Shown one piece after another: positions 7,330 through 15,502 of a stretch of 24,600 bases of DNA. How positions within the stretch are numbered: the first letter of the stretch is position 1; each line of letters begins with the position of its first letter. This DNA is from Methanosarcinaceae archaeon (GTDB lineage: Archaea > Halobacteriota > Methanosarcinia > Methanosarcinales > Methanosarcinaceae). Where the stretch lies: NCBI GenBank assembly GCA_020793555.1, contig DQIO01000329.1, positions 4,586 to 29,185 of the forward strand. The letters run 5' to 3'. The notes beneath the pieces are model-generated. The model was not told the DNA's origin and ran no database searches. It saw only the letters and a program-made list of their open reading frames with translations. The translations under genes were made by a program, and so were the position numbers.

Positions 7330-9720
7330 ATGGCTGATGATGCCGATGAAAATCTGGAAACGACTCGTCCCAGTGAATTAGACGATAAGAAAAAAGCGGA
7401 TCGTGATTTACTTTTACAAAAATTCCGCCAAAATAAGGATCAACTTGGAGTCAGCCAGTCATCAGATTCAAAAAATGATGAAGAATCCAGTTCTATTTCT
7501 ACGGTGCGTTCAGCGTATGGGACAAAAAAAAGCGAACCGTCTGAACAAGTGAGTGGAGAATCCGATGAGGGTGGGCCAAAGATATTCAAGCCAAAAATAC
7601 AGTTCGAGCCCAAATCGGTAAGTTCTAAGATTTATGAGCCAGAGAACACTGACAAGACCGTTGGATCGGAGGATGAATCTGGAATTCTCACATCTTCGGA
7701 TAAATCACGAGATTTATTGAAAAGGCTTGCTGAGAAAAGGGCTTCTGAAGAAGAAAAGGAAAGTAAGCTTGGAATACTTACGCCCAAGTCACCATTGTCC
7801 AAAACATCCGCCTCAGAACCATTCACATTAACAAAGACGCCGGATGAAGAAGTTGAACGTGAAGAGGAAACAGTTTCACATGGTCTTTTACAACCAACAG
7901 TGGAAGAAGTAGAAATCGAATCTGGTGAAACTGAAGGGATCGGGGAAGAAAAAGAAAAAAATTCCGCAGAAGATGAAGGGCAGGAAATTCAAGAATCACC
8001 ACTGGAAGAAGCCATTGAACCTGTTGAAATCGAAGAAACTGCAAGCGATCTGGTAAAGGATCTTATTGAAGAAGCAAGTACCGAAGACATTGTTCAGGAT
8101 ACAGGGCAAGCGGAAGAAGAAGTAGGGGAAGAAACGGAAGAAAAAAAGATTGGTTTTGTAGATAAGATCAAGAACCTGTTCAAGCAGGAAGAAGTTGAGG
8201 TTGAGCCATATGATCCACAGTTGCATGGTCCACTTTGTATATTCAGGGGTGTAGAAGGATATGAAGAACTCGAACGCCATTGGGTAAACGAACCTTATGC
8301 TTTTGTTGTTGTTCTTTTTAATGAAGATAAAAACCACTCCATCTATTATGTGGTTGAACCGGAACTTTCAGAATTTGAAGAAACCTTTTTGACAGAGATT
8401 AAAGACAGGCTTCGTGATGTTCTTTTGGTAGAAGAATTGGGTGAAGAGGAAGATAGAGATGCGATACTTGAGAAAAAGATTCGTTTTATTGTCAAGGACT
8501 ATGCTATAGAGATCACTCCTCCAATGCTTGCAAAGATATTATATTACATCAAACGTGATTTTATCAGGTTCGGAAAACTTGACCCCCTCATGTTTGATGA
8601 CACTATTGAAGATGTATCTGGAAATGGTCATGACATACCGATTTTCCTATATCATAAAAAATATACCAACATTGAAACGAATATCATATACCATGAAGAT
8701 GAGTTGAATTCCTTTATCATCAGGCTTGCACAAAGGAGTGGTAAACATATATCTGTTGCAGAACCGATGGTTGATGCGACTATGGGAGATGGTTCAAGGA
8801 TCCAGATGACTCTGGGTACTACGATTACCACTCATGGAAGTACTTTCACCATCCGTAAATTCAGTGACGTGCCGATCACACCGATCGACCTGATAAAATG
8901 GAATACCTTTTCAGCCGAATCGATGGCATACGTTTGGTTGTGTATTGAAAACAACAAGAGTCTGATATATGCCGGAGGTACGGCTTCGGGTAAGACATCA
9001 TCCTTAAATGCAGTTTCATTATTTATTCCTGAAAAAGCAAAGATAATTACGCTTGAGGATACACGTGAATTGAAACTTCCACACATTAACTGGATACCCG
9101 CTCTTACAAGGGATTCATTTACAGCAGATGAGCGTGGTGCGGTCGATATGTACGATCTCTTAAAAGGAGCACTACGGCAACGACCGGAATTCTTGCTTGT
9201 TGGTGAGGTGCGAGGTAAAGAAGCGCTCACGCTTTTCCAGGCAATGTCCACAGGTCACACAACTTTCTCGACCATGCATGCAGATTCAGTAGCATCAGCT
9301 ATTCACCGGCTTGAGAACCCTCCAATAAGTGTGCCGCGTACCATGATCCAGGCATTGGACATCATGAGTATACAGACGCAAACCTATTCGAAAGGAAACC
9401 GAGTCAGGAGAAATACAAAACTTGTAGAGATCATAGATATTGATCCGAATACAAGGAACATACGGACAAATGATATTTTTGTATGGGATTCGACAACTGA
9501 TACTTTCCATAGGACCGGTGAATCAAAAGCTCTTTCCGATATACAGATGCGGAGAGGATGGACCAGTGCACAGGTTAAACAGGAATTGATCTATCGCCAA
9601 AAGGTATTGGAGTATATGGTTAATAACGATATCATTGACTACCAGGAGATATCCGGGATAATCAATGCTTATCTGGCAACTCCGGAAAAGGTGTTGAAGA
9701 AACTCAAGCTGGTTGAGTAA
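7330..9720 (+). CDS. Type II/IV secretion (archaeal pilus/archaellum-type) motor ATPase, module 1
   Basis: 796 residues. Residues 1-280 are a low-complexity, strongly acidic (Glu/Asp/Ser-rich) tail with no recognisable fold. The conserved N-domain starts near 290 (HGPLCIFRGVEGYEELERHWVNEPYAFVV), and the RecA-like ATPase core follows. Walker A GGTASGKT is at 549-556, the Asp box ITLEDTREL follows it, Walker B FLLVGE is at about 621-626, and the His box GHTTFSTMHADS is at 643-654. These are the hallmarks of VirB11/GspE-family hexameric ATPases, closest to archaeal FlaI and TadA/CpaF. It should power assembly of pilin-like filaments or secretion at the cytoplasmic face of the platform protein encoded 23 bases downstream. 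It is about 250 residues longer than ordinary FlaI because of the acidic tail. It is paralogous to the gene at 17867. The filament it serves is unknown. Confidence 0.93.
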   Translation: MADDADENLETTRPSELDDKKKADRDLLLQKFRQNKDQLGVSQSSDSKNDEESSSISTVRSAYGTKKSEPSEQVSGESDEGGPKIFKPKIQFEPKSVSSKIYEPENTDKTVGSEDESGILTSSDKSRDLLKRLAEKRASEEEKESKLGILTPKSPLSKTSASEPFTLTKTPDEEVEREEETVSHGLLQPTVEEVEIESGETEGIGEEKEKNSAEDEGQEIQESPLEEAIEPVEIEETASDLVKDLIEEASTEDIVQDTGQAEEEVGEETEEKKIGFVDKIKNLFKQEEVEVEPYDPQLHGPLCIFRGVEGYEELERHWVNEPYAFVVVLFNEDKNHSIYYVVEPELSEFEETFLTEIKDRLRDVLLVEELGEEEDRDAILEKKIRFIVKDYAIEITPPMLAKILYYIKRDFIRFGKLDPLMFDDTIEDVSGNGHDIPIFLYHKKYTNIETNIIYHEDELNSFIIRLAQRSGKHISVAEPMVDATMGDGSRIQMTLGTTITTHGSTFTIRKFSDVPITPIDLIKWNTFSAESMAYVWLCIENNKSLIYAGGTASGKTSSLNAVSLFIPEKAKIITLEDTRELKLPHINWIPALTRDSFTADERGAVDMYDLLKGALRQRPEFLLVGEVRGKEALTLFQAMSTGHTTFSTMHADSVASAIHRLENPPISVPRTMIQALDIMSIQTQTYSKGNRVRRNTKLVEIIDIDPNTRNIRTNDIFVWDSTTDTFHRTGESKALSDIQMRRGWTSAQVKQELIYRQKVLEYMVNNDIIDYQEISGIINAYLATPEKVLKKLKLVE

Positions 9721-9743
9721 TATTTTTAATATGTGGTGAAGTG

Positions 9744-11954
9744 ATGGAAAACAACACACCGACAGCATATGAAGATGATTTGACTATCAGTGATCCTGAG
9801 TCCAATGCAGGACTCGATTTAGCAAATGCTGTCGAATCCGAATCGTCTATCCCATCTGAATCCAAAAAAAGCCGAAAGAAAAAAGTTAAACAATCTAAAA
9901 ATGGTGGAAAGGATTCAGTTTCTGTCATCGATGTTTATACCAAAAAAGCCACTGCACTTTTGAGTTTGTTCAAGAAGGTTCCATTTGTTCTCTTAGGGGA
10001 CAGGATGAAAGCCAAAAAAAGCAAGTATGCCAATCTGCAGCTTAAGCTTAAGCAGGCAAGGATTCCGACATCATATGAGATGTACATATCAAACGCCATT
10101 TTTTATTCTATTGTAAGTGGACTTATCGGTGCAATACTGGGTATTTTTACCGCATACATTGTCTTGCTTGTTGTTGGTTTACCGGATAATATCACACAAT
10201 TAACGTTTGGACCTTCAACTGCATGGATACTTGATTATAAGGAACTGATTGTAGCTTTTTTTATTATTATAGTTTTGACTGCGCTTTTGGGTGGTATCAC
10301 TTATGCATTCTTTATGATATATCCCGGATTCCAGGCAAGTGAGCGCAAAGGAAAGATTGACAGGCAGCTCCCGTATGCTGTTACATTCATGTATGCCTTG
10401 ACCAAGGGCGGCATGAATATCATAGATGTATTCAGGTTGCTCGCACGATCGGAGGATACGTATGGGGAAGTATCTAAGGAAGTTGATACATTCATACGCG
10501 ATATGGATTACTTCGGGCATGATCTGAGGACTGCACTTGCAAATGTCAGTGAGATGACCCCCTCTTCAAGGTTTCAGGACCTTATGTATAACCTTCTGAC
10601 TGTTATTGACAGTGGGGGTAACATTTCCAAATATTTCCAGGATAAGGCCGACCAGTATCTCCAGCACACTATTATTGACCAGAAAGGATTTTTGGAAACA
10701 CTGGGATTGCTTGCAGAATCATATGTGACGGCATTTGTTGCCGGGCCGTTGTTCATTATCATAATGGGTGTCATGATGGCTGTAATGGGCTCTGGGACAT
10801 CGACGATGGTTTATGCCATCATATACGCAGTTCTTCCTATAGGCTCTGTCATGTTTGTGGTCATGATAAGTATTATTACGCCCGGTGAGATGGGTGAACC
10901 TGCGCTTCTGCCGACAAAGGCTGTGTTGGACCATGGGATCCCGGACGTTCCTGCGCATCTTGCACCGGTCTATGATGTGGAAGGTGAAGTGATCGATGAG
11001 ACTGAAGAAAAGGTAAGGGAAAGGACGAATTTCGAAAAATTTATCAAATCCAAAAAATCACTTGCATTTAAGGAGATTATAAAAAGACCACTAAAACCAA
11101 TGCTCAATAATCCGATGATATCATTGGCAGTCACTTTGCCAATAGCACTTCTTTATGTTATTATACCTGTTGCAATGAACATTGATTCATTGCGCGATAC
11201 TGCGGTAATGGTTAATTTCATTGATGATCGTATTGTTGTGGCCCTATACATTATTCTTATTCCTCTGATGTTATTCCATGAAAGAAAGTCACGAAGGCAA
11301 AAAAAACTTGACAAGAGCGTTCCTGATTTTTTGAAAAAACTTGCAAGTACCAATGAGACCGGTATGACGCTCAGGGATTCAATACGACTTATGGCAAAGT
11401 CTGAGTCCGAAGCGCTTAGTAAGGAGATCAAAAAGATATGGAAAGATATCGTATGGGGACTTGAGATCAATGATGCTCTTGTCAGGTTTGCGAACAGATT
11501 AAGGACATCGGTTGTTGCACGTTCCCTGACTCTTATTACCAAGGCGAACGAGTCAAGTGGTGACATAGGGGAAGTTCTCATGGTCGCTGCGAGGGATGCA
11601 GCATCTGAACAGGAAATGAAGGCTGAACGGTCGATGACCATGATGATATACATTGTTATTATCTACATGTCGTTTCTTGTCTTTGTGGGTGTTATATTTG
11701 TCATATCCACTACATTCCTTGCTGAGATGGCTGCAGCAGGCGAACGAATGGCATCTTCAGGTTCTCAGGGTGGCTTCCTTGGAAGTTTTGATCTTGAAGC
11801 ATATACACAGCTCTTTAAGCATGCAGCTATCATTCAGGGAGTAAGTTCCGGTCTTATGGCAGGTGCAATGGGGGAGGGCAGTGTTATGGCTGGACTTAAG
11901 CATTCGGTCATCATGATGACAATAGGGTATGTCATATTTACGATGTTTGTATGA
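9744..11954 (+). CDS. Fused double T2SSF (FlaJ/TadC-type) membrane platform protein, module 1
   Basis: About 736 residues, polytopic. A charged lysine/serine-rich tail covers residues 1-80. The first T2SSF half has helices near 110-180, the cytoplasmic domain PYAVTFMYALTKGGMNIIDVFRLLAR from about 208, and a helix pair ending with ITPGEM near 383. A soluble linker of about 65 residues follows. The second half has helices near 455-515, a cytoplasmic domain VPDFLKKLASTNETGMTLRDSI from about 528, and C-terminal helices. Both cytoplasmic domains carry the family's (L/I)xxxxxxGM xxxDxxR pattern. Such proteins form the inner-membrane platform turned by the motor ATPase. ATG 9744 is preferred to GTG 9741 because GGTGA (9735-9739) sits 4 bases ahead. 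Module 2 encodes the same two halves as separate proteins. Co-transcription with the upstream ATPase is likely. Confidence 0.92.
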   Translation: MENNTPTAYEDDLTISDPESNAGLDLANAVESESSIPSESKKSRKKKVKQSKNGGKDSVSVIDVYTKKATALLSLFKKVPFVLLGDRMKAKKSKYANLQLKLKQARIPTSYEMYISNAIFYSIVSGLIGAILGIFTAYIVLLVVGLPDNITQLTFGPSTAWILDYKELIVAFFIIIVLTALLGGITYAFFMIYPGFQASERKGKIDRQLPYAVTFMYALTKGGMNIIDVFRLLARSEDTYGEVSKEVDTFIRDMDYFGHDLRTALANVSEMTPSSRFQDLMYNLLTVIDSGGNISKYFQDKADQYLQHTIIDQKGFLETLGLLAESYVTAFVAGPLFIIIMGVMMAVMGSGTSTMVYAIIYAVLPIGSVMFVVMISIITPGEMGEPALLPTKAVLDHGIPDVPAHLAPVYDVEGEVIDETEEKVRERTNFEKFIKSKKSLAFKEIIKRPLKPMLNNPMISLAVTLPIALLYVIIPVAMNIDSLRDTAVMVNFIDDRIVVALYIILIPLMLFHERKSRRQKKLDKSVPDFLKKLASTNETGMTLRDSIRLMAKSESEALSKEIKKIWKDIVWGLEINDALVRFANRLRTSVVARSLTLITKANESSGDIGEVLMVAARDAASEQEMKAERSMTMMIYIVIIYMSFLVFVGVIFVISTTFLAEMAAAGERMASSGSQGGFLGSFDLEAYTQLFKHAAIIQGVSSGLMAGAMGEGSVMAGLKHSVIMMTIGYVIFTMFV

Positions 11955-11991
11955 TACATGCCTGTGTTGATGTTTCCATTTTGAGGTTATG

Positions 11992-12642
11992 ATGAAAATT
12001 GCAGGAATTGATGAGGCAGGCAAAGGTCCTGTGATAGGTCCAATGTGTATTGCCGGCGTTATGGCTGATGAGGCAGGAATTAATGCACTTAAGAATCTTG
12101 GGGTTAAGGATTCAAAAAAGATCGCACCTAAAAAAAGGAAACAATTAGCAGGGCAGATCAAGAAGTACATTGACGATTTTTATATATTCGAGATCAGCCC
12201 ACAACAGATCGATGAACTGCGAAAGATTATGACCATGAATGTTATCACAGTCACTGGTTTTTCCCGTGTGTTGGAGAATCTGCATCCAGATAAGGTTTTT
12301 TTGGATGCGGCAGATGTAAATGCTGATCGATTTGGAAGGCATGTGAAAGATGCCTATTCTCGAAAATATCCTGTGGCTGCAAAACAACTTACGGTAATCT
12401 CTGAGCACAAGGCAGATGATACGTATCCGGTGGTGGCTGCGGCATCAATTCTGGCAAAAGTTAGACGCGATGAGTTGGTTGATGATATGAGAAAAGAGAT
12501 CGGGATTGATTTTGGTAGTGGGTATCCATCTGATCCAAAAACAAAAAAATTTCTTCTGGATTGGGCAAAGGAACATGGCTCGCTTCCCGATATTGTCAGG
12601 CATTCATGGAAAACAGCAGAAAATATCATGAATTCATTATAA
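11992..12642 (+). CDS. rnhB: Ribonuclease HII
   Basis: Cleaves the RNA strand of RNA/DNA hybrids and removes misincorporated ribonucleotides. 216 residues, a normal length for archaeal RNase HII. The DEDD active site is visible: D7 and E8 in the N-terminal GIDEAGKGPVIGPM motif, D105 in VFLDAADVN, and D142 in EHKADDTYPVVAAASILAKV. The C-terminal SGYPSDPKTKKFL block and the PD.VR.SW motif are also typical. Of two adjacent ATGs I chose 11992 because GAGGT at 11983-11987 lies 4 bases ahead. The gene follows the T2SSF gene by 37 bases on the same strand with no obvious promoter, so it may be read through from the secretion module without functional connection. Confidence 0.96.
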   Translation: MKIAGIDEAGKGPVIGPMCIAGVMADEAGINALKNLGVKDSKKIAPKKRKQLAGQIKKYIDDFYIFEISPQQIDELRKIMTMNVITVTGFSRVLENLHPDKVFLDAADVNADRFGRHVKDAYSRKYPVAAKQLTVISEHKADDTYPVVAAASILAKVRRDELVDDMRKEIGIDFGSGYPSDPKTKKFLLDWAKEHGSLPDIVRHSWKTAENIMNSL

Positions 12643-12935
12643 TTTATTATATACATCTGGTCTAATAATATCAAAAACTATATGTATTAATTTTGCAAAT
12701 TGCAGTTGAACATGTACAAATAAATACTAGTGTCATGTCAATTATCAAGTGTCTGATTATGAGGGGCATAGGTCATATGAAATTAGACTCCAAAATTACC
12801 GATCGGTTTTTACACTGCGTCGTCAGCGCACAGACTTAGGAATACACGCGGGCAATTGTGCGTACATGCAGGTGCCGATATAAGAGATAGGGGCACAGCA
12901 ATTGACTGGAAGTTAAGAAAACGGAGCATCATTTC

Positions 12936-12948
12936 CCGCCGTAGGCGG
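12936..12948. other. GC hairpin in the insertion element
   Basis: CCGCC-GTA-GGCGG, a perfect 5-bp stem with a 3-base loop, just left of the A/C array. Confidence 0.5.
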
Positions 12949-12965
12949 CGGATTCCACTACTACC

Positions 12966-13186
12966 AAACCCACAACAACCCACAACCCACAACAACCCAC
13001 AACCCACAACCCACAACCCACAACAACCCACAACCCACAACAACCCAAAACCCACAACAACCCAAAACCCACAACAACCCACAACCTACAACAACCCACA
13101 ACCCACAACAACCCACAACCCACAACAACTCACAACCCACAACAACCCACAACCCACAACAACCCACAACAACCCAAAACCCAACC
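12966..13186. repeat. Guanine-free A/C minisatellite, G-quadruplex-prone on the complement
   Basis: About 220 bases made of irregularly alternating 7-base CCCACAA and 10-base CCCACAACAA units, with a few CCCAAAA variants and two T substitutions. There is no G on the plus strand. The complement has GGG runs separated by 4- or 7-base T/G loops. At 12996-13019 four GGG runs are spaced by equal 4-base TTGT loops, a canonical intramolecular G-quadruplex pattern. All frames through it stay open only because of composition. It lies wholly inside the insertion element. Confidence 0.93.
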
Positions 13187-13262
13187 ATGCAATTCTCATA
13201 TCTGCAAATATGACGCCGCTTAAAAACCGTTTTGTATTTTGCGTTCATGGTGTAGGAACGTG

Positions 13263-13278
13263 CCGCGCTCTTACGCGG
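13263..13278. other. GC hairpin near the right end of the insertion element
   Basis: CCGCG-CTCTTA-CGCGG, a perfect 5-bp stem with a 6-base loop, about 65 bases from the right terminus. Confidence 0.5.
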
Positions 13279-13782
13279 TCGCATCGTTTTTTGCATCTGT
13301 CTTAACCCCTTCCGTCCCGCGACATTGTGTTGTTGGCATGACACTAGTGCCAGTCAAAGCCAGCAAAGGATCCAAAAAAGCAATTCAACTGCGTGCAGAT
13401 TAGCAAAGCAGTTAGATGCATCTGTACTTATAATTACGATTCAGGTTGAAAACAGTGATGAGGTCGATGAGCTTTCAGTAAAGCGAATGGATAATGCAGT
13501 TGAATCCTGTAAAGCGAATGGACTTGATGTATCATATGAAATTGTATCCGTTAAGTCTGATGATGACATCGTTGAAAAGGTTGTGAATATTGCTTCTGAT
13601 TTTGATTTGATTGTTATGGGTCACTGCAAATATGATAAGATATACAAGTTCCTGCATGAGAGTTTTGCAGAGAATGTTATTCGAATTTCATCATGTCCGG
13701 TAATGATTGTTGCCGCCAAATGTCATAAATCGAATTGAGGATATTTCCATTATTTTCTGGTTTTAAAAATCTATATAGATTA

Positions 13783-14478
13783 TTACTTTTTTGCGATATA
13801 ATCTACCATTGACTTAAACATCCTGATTCCATCTTCTGAACCTAATATTGCTTCAGATGCACGTTCCGGATGTGGCATAAGCCCGATCACATTTCTGTTT
13901 GCATCAATGATGCCTGCGATGTTTTCCTGTGAACCGTTTGGGTTCACATCTTCGGTAACATTACCGTTGATGTCTGCATACCTGAATACAATCTGTTCGT
14001 TCTCATTCAATTTTGCAAGCGTATTTTTGTCAGCGTAAAAGTTTCCTTCCATGTGTGCGATTGGAATATTGACAATTTCTCCTTTCTTGAATTTTGATGT
14101 AAATGGAGTGTCTGTGTTCTCAACCTTAAGGTATGTTGTTTCACAGCGAAATTTCGGATACTTGTTTGTTGTAAGTGCACCATCCAATAGTTTCGATTCA
14201 GTGAGTACCTGAAATCCGTTGCATATTCCCATTATCGGTTTCCCCTCGGATGCCATCTTTTTCACTGCATCCATAATTGGCGTGCGTGCCGCGATAGCAC
14301 CGGCACGCAGGTAGTCGCCGTATGAGAAGCCGCCGGGGATGACCGCACCGTCATATTGACTCAGGTCTTCCTCTTTGTACCATACAAGTTCGGCATCAAC
14401 GCCTACAACATCCTGTAGTACATGAAGCACATCCAGATCGCAGTTACTGCCGCCAAACTGGATTATGGCAATTTTCAT
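13783..14478 (-). CDS. purQ: Phosphoribosylformylglycinamidine synthase, glutaminase subunit PurQ
   Basis: 231-residue class I glutamine amidotransferase that supplies ammonia to PurL for conversion of FGAR to FGAM, step four of purine synthesis. Catalytic triad: C86 in GICNGFQ, with H203 and E205 in MPHPER. The N-terminus KIAIIQFGGSNCD and the block IPGGFSYGDYLRAGAIA are PurQ-specific. The length fits stand-alone PurQ. The ATG overlaps the stop of purS by four bases (ATGA), so the two are translationally coupled. purL is not in the window. The convergent neighbour is the usp pseudogene, 44 bases away. Confidence 0.97.
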   Translation of the reverse strand: MKIAIIQFGGSNCDLDVLHVLQDVVGVDAELVWYKEEDLSQYDGAVIPGGFSYGDYLRAGAIAARTPIMDAVKKMASEGKPIMGICNGFQVLTESKLLDGALTTNKYPKFRCETTYLKVENTDTPFTSKFKKGEIVNIPIAHMEGNFYADKNTLAKLNENEQIVFRYADINGNVTEDVNPNGSQENIAGIIDANRNVIGLMPHPERASEAILGSEDGIRMFKSMVDYIAKK

Positions 14479-14726
14479 TTGGATTCCCCAAGTTCAATGG
14501 TATAATTGTGGATGATCGGGTTTGCGATGAGCTTTTGACACATCTCATCGACCTTCTGTCTGGCAATATCGGCAGATTCAGCATTTAGGTCAATCATATA
14601 CTTTTTTGCTGTAGCGACACTTTCTGTCTGGTATCCAAGATGTTCCAGTGCACGTTTTATTGTTGTGCCTTCAGGGTCAAGCATTCCAGATTTAAGTTCA
14701 ATGGTTACTTCTGCATGGTACTGCAT
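14475..14726 (-). CDS. purS: Phosphoribosylformylglycinamidine synthase subunit PurS
   Basis: 83 residues, the usual length for PurS, the small dimeric subunit that bridges PurL and PurQ in the FGAM synthase complex. Family features are an N-terminal strand YHAEVTIELKSGMLDPEGTTIKRALEHLGY and the later VDEMCQKLIANPIIHNYTIEL. The start is an ATG with a GAGGA ribosome site 7 bases ahead on the minus strand. It overlaps purQ by four bases. It probably has its own promoter in the 135-base gap behind the upstream gene, but no strong TATA box is evident. Confidence 0.96.
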   Translation of the reverse strand: MQYHAEVTIELKSGMLDPEGTTIKRALEHLGYQTESVATAKKYMIDLNAESADIARQKVDEMCQKLIANPIIHNYTIELGESK

Positions 14727-14861
14727 TTTTAGTCCTCTATGATTTTATGATTAACATTCTACACAGGTAGGTTATAGTATTGTCAGATTTGTATAATGGG
14801 TATCAACAATTAAATAATATCGCTTTGGTTGTGTCAAAATTCTTAATATTGAATGGATATA

Positions 14862-15455
14862 TCACATATCGTCTAAGACATTTTTCGCATACAATATCCT
14901 TTGTATAATAGTTATATGAGTTAATATCACGATTGCCACAATCGCCCATGCAATTAGTCCGCTGAATGCACCAAAAACAAGCAATATCATCCTCTCCGGG
15001 CGCTCTGCAATTCCAATATCCATTTTTTCAACACCTGCACCCTCTGCCCGCGCGCGAATGTAGCTCACAAGCAGCGAACCGACAAGTGCCATTGCACACC
15101 ACAGCCACAGGGGTATTCCGAACAGCGCGTGTGTCGAGATGCTACCATCCAGCGCGCCATACATAATGCCAATCAAAACTACGGCGTCAGCATACCTGTC
15201 GCAGACCGAATCCAATACCCCTCCAAAAGCTGTTATGTACCCGTTCGCCCTGGCAACCGCGCCATCAAGTATGTCGAACACACCGCTTACGAGGATCAAC
15301 GCGCCTCCTGTGATAAGTTCACCACGCGAAAATGCCGCCGCCGAGATAATACTAATTGCAAGACCAATGAGCGTCAATGCATTCGGAGATAGAGGGATGA
15401 CTTTTGCTATGGGAGTGGCTGCTGTTCTTATGGTACTTTTAAGTTGGTTGAGCAT
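14862..15455 (-). CDS. CDP-alcohol phosphatidyltransferase, probable archaetidylinositol phosphate synthase
   Basis: 197 residues with about six membrane helices. The CDP-alcohol phosphotransferase signature D-x2-DG-x2-AR-x8-G-x3-D-x3-D is complete: D61, D64, G65, A68, R69, G78, D82 and D86 (DILDGAVARANGY..FGGVLDSVCDRYAD). The aspartates bind the two metal ions. The later IGIAERPERMILL segment and the size resemble the archaeal enzymes that join CDP-archaeol to inositol-1-phosphate, making archaetidylinositol phosphate for ether-lipid head groups. The substrate is inferred from that resemblance; another archaeal CDP-alcohol transferase is possible. It acts in the membrane. AAGGA lies 11 bases before the ATG, a longer spacing than the neighbours have. 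It lies 47 bases downstream of the Rossmann-type gene on the same strand. Confidence 0.85.
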   Translation of the reverse strand: MLNQLKSTIRTAATPIAKVIPLSPNALTLIGLAISIISAAAFSRGELITGGALILVSGVFDILDGAVARANGYITAFGGVLDSVCDRYADAVVLIGIMYGALDGSISTHALFGIPLWLWCAMALVGSLLVSYIRARAEGAGVEKMDIGIAERPERMILLVFGAFSGLIAWAIVAIVILTHITIIQRILYAKNVLDDM

Positions 15456-15502
15456 GTTTTATGTCGTCCTTAGGAACAATTATCTTTTAATAGTATTTTG
15501 AG

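Larger units (their letters stand above)
12731..13343. mobile_element. 613-bp non-autonomous insertion element (MITE-like) with CTAG target duplication
   Basis: The left end TGTCATGTCAA and right end TTGGCATGACA (complement TGTCATGCCAA) form terminal inverted repeats. Together with the CTAG copies, about 21 of 28 positions match, 12 of them perfect (ACTAGTGTCATG against CATGACACTAGT). CTAG at 12727-12730 and at 13344-13347 is the presumed target duplication (TA alone is possible). Excision rejoins usp in frame, which supports the ends. A subterminal inverted pair (CGGTTTTTA near 12804, TAAAAACCG near 13220) and two GC hairpins (12936-12948, 13263-13278) lie inside. No transposase is encoded; the only long open frames cross the A/C array and look meaningless. 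The base composition outside the array is more GC-rich than the host. A family is not assigned, although CTAG-type targets are known from IS630- and IS5-like elements. Confidence 0.75.
12712..13738 (+). pseudogene. Universal stress protein (UspA family) pseudogene, interrupted by an insertion
   Basis: The gene begins at ATG 12712 (ATG TAC AAA) and is split by an element at 12731-13343. Joining 12712-12730 to 13348 onward reads MYK-stop-ILVPVKASKGSKKAIQL, a clear UspA N-terminus (usual form MYKKILVPVDGS). It then needs one added base near 13395 to continue as ACRLAKQLDASVLII and on to SSCPVMIVAAK at the end. There are therefore three separate lesions: TAA at codon 4, the insertion, and a frameshift. 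Repaired length is about 140 residues, normal for the family. The ATP-binding signature is also weak: the aspartate of VPVDGS is replaced (VPVKAS), and the C-terminal G-x2-G-x9-G(S/T) reads GHCKYDKIYKFLHES. An ATP-free ancestral Usp or advanced decay would both fit. The open frame from 13325 to 13738 is the surviving C-terminal part. Confidence 0.82.

Noticed and set aside
9741..9743. GTG start for the fused platform protein
   Set aside because: It is only one base from the ribosome site; ATG at 9744 has proper spacing.
12966..13186. CRISPR array
   Set aside because: Units are 7 and 10 bases with no spacers and no cas genes nearby.
12961..13344. Open frames on both strands through the A/C array (glycine/valine/tryptophan-rich on minus, Pro/Thr/Asn/Gln-rich on plus)
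   Set aside because: They stay open only because the repeat lacks stop triplets. They have no ribosome site and no family resemblance, and they cross the insertion ends.
13325..13738. Intact 137-residue gene starting at 13325
   Set aside because: The first 25 residues are element and out-of-frame sequence. The real Usp start is encoded in another frame and across the insertion.
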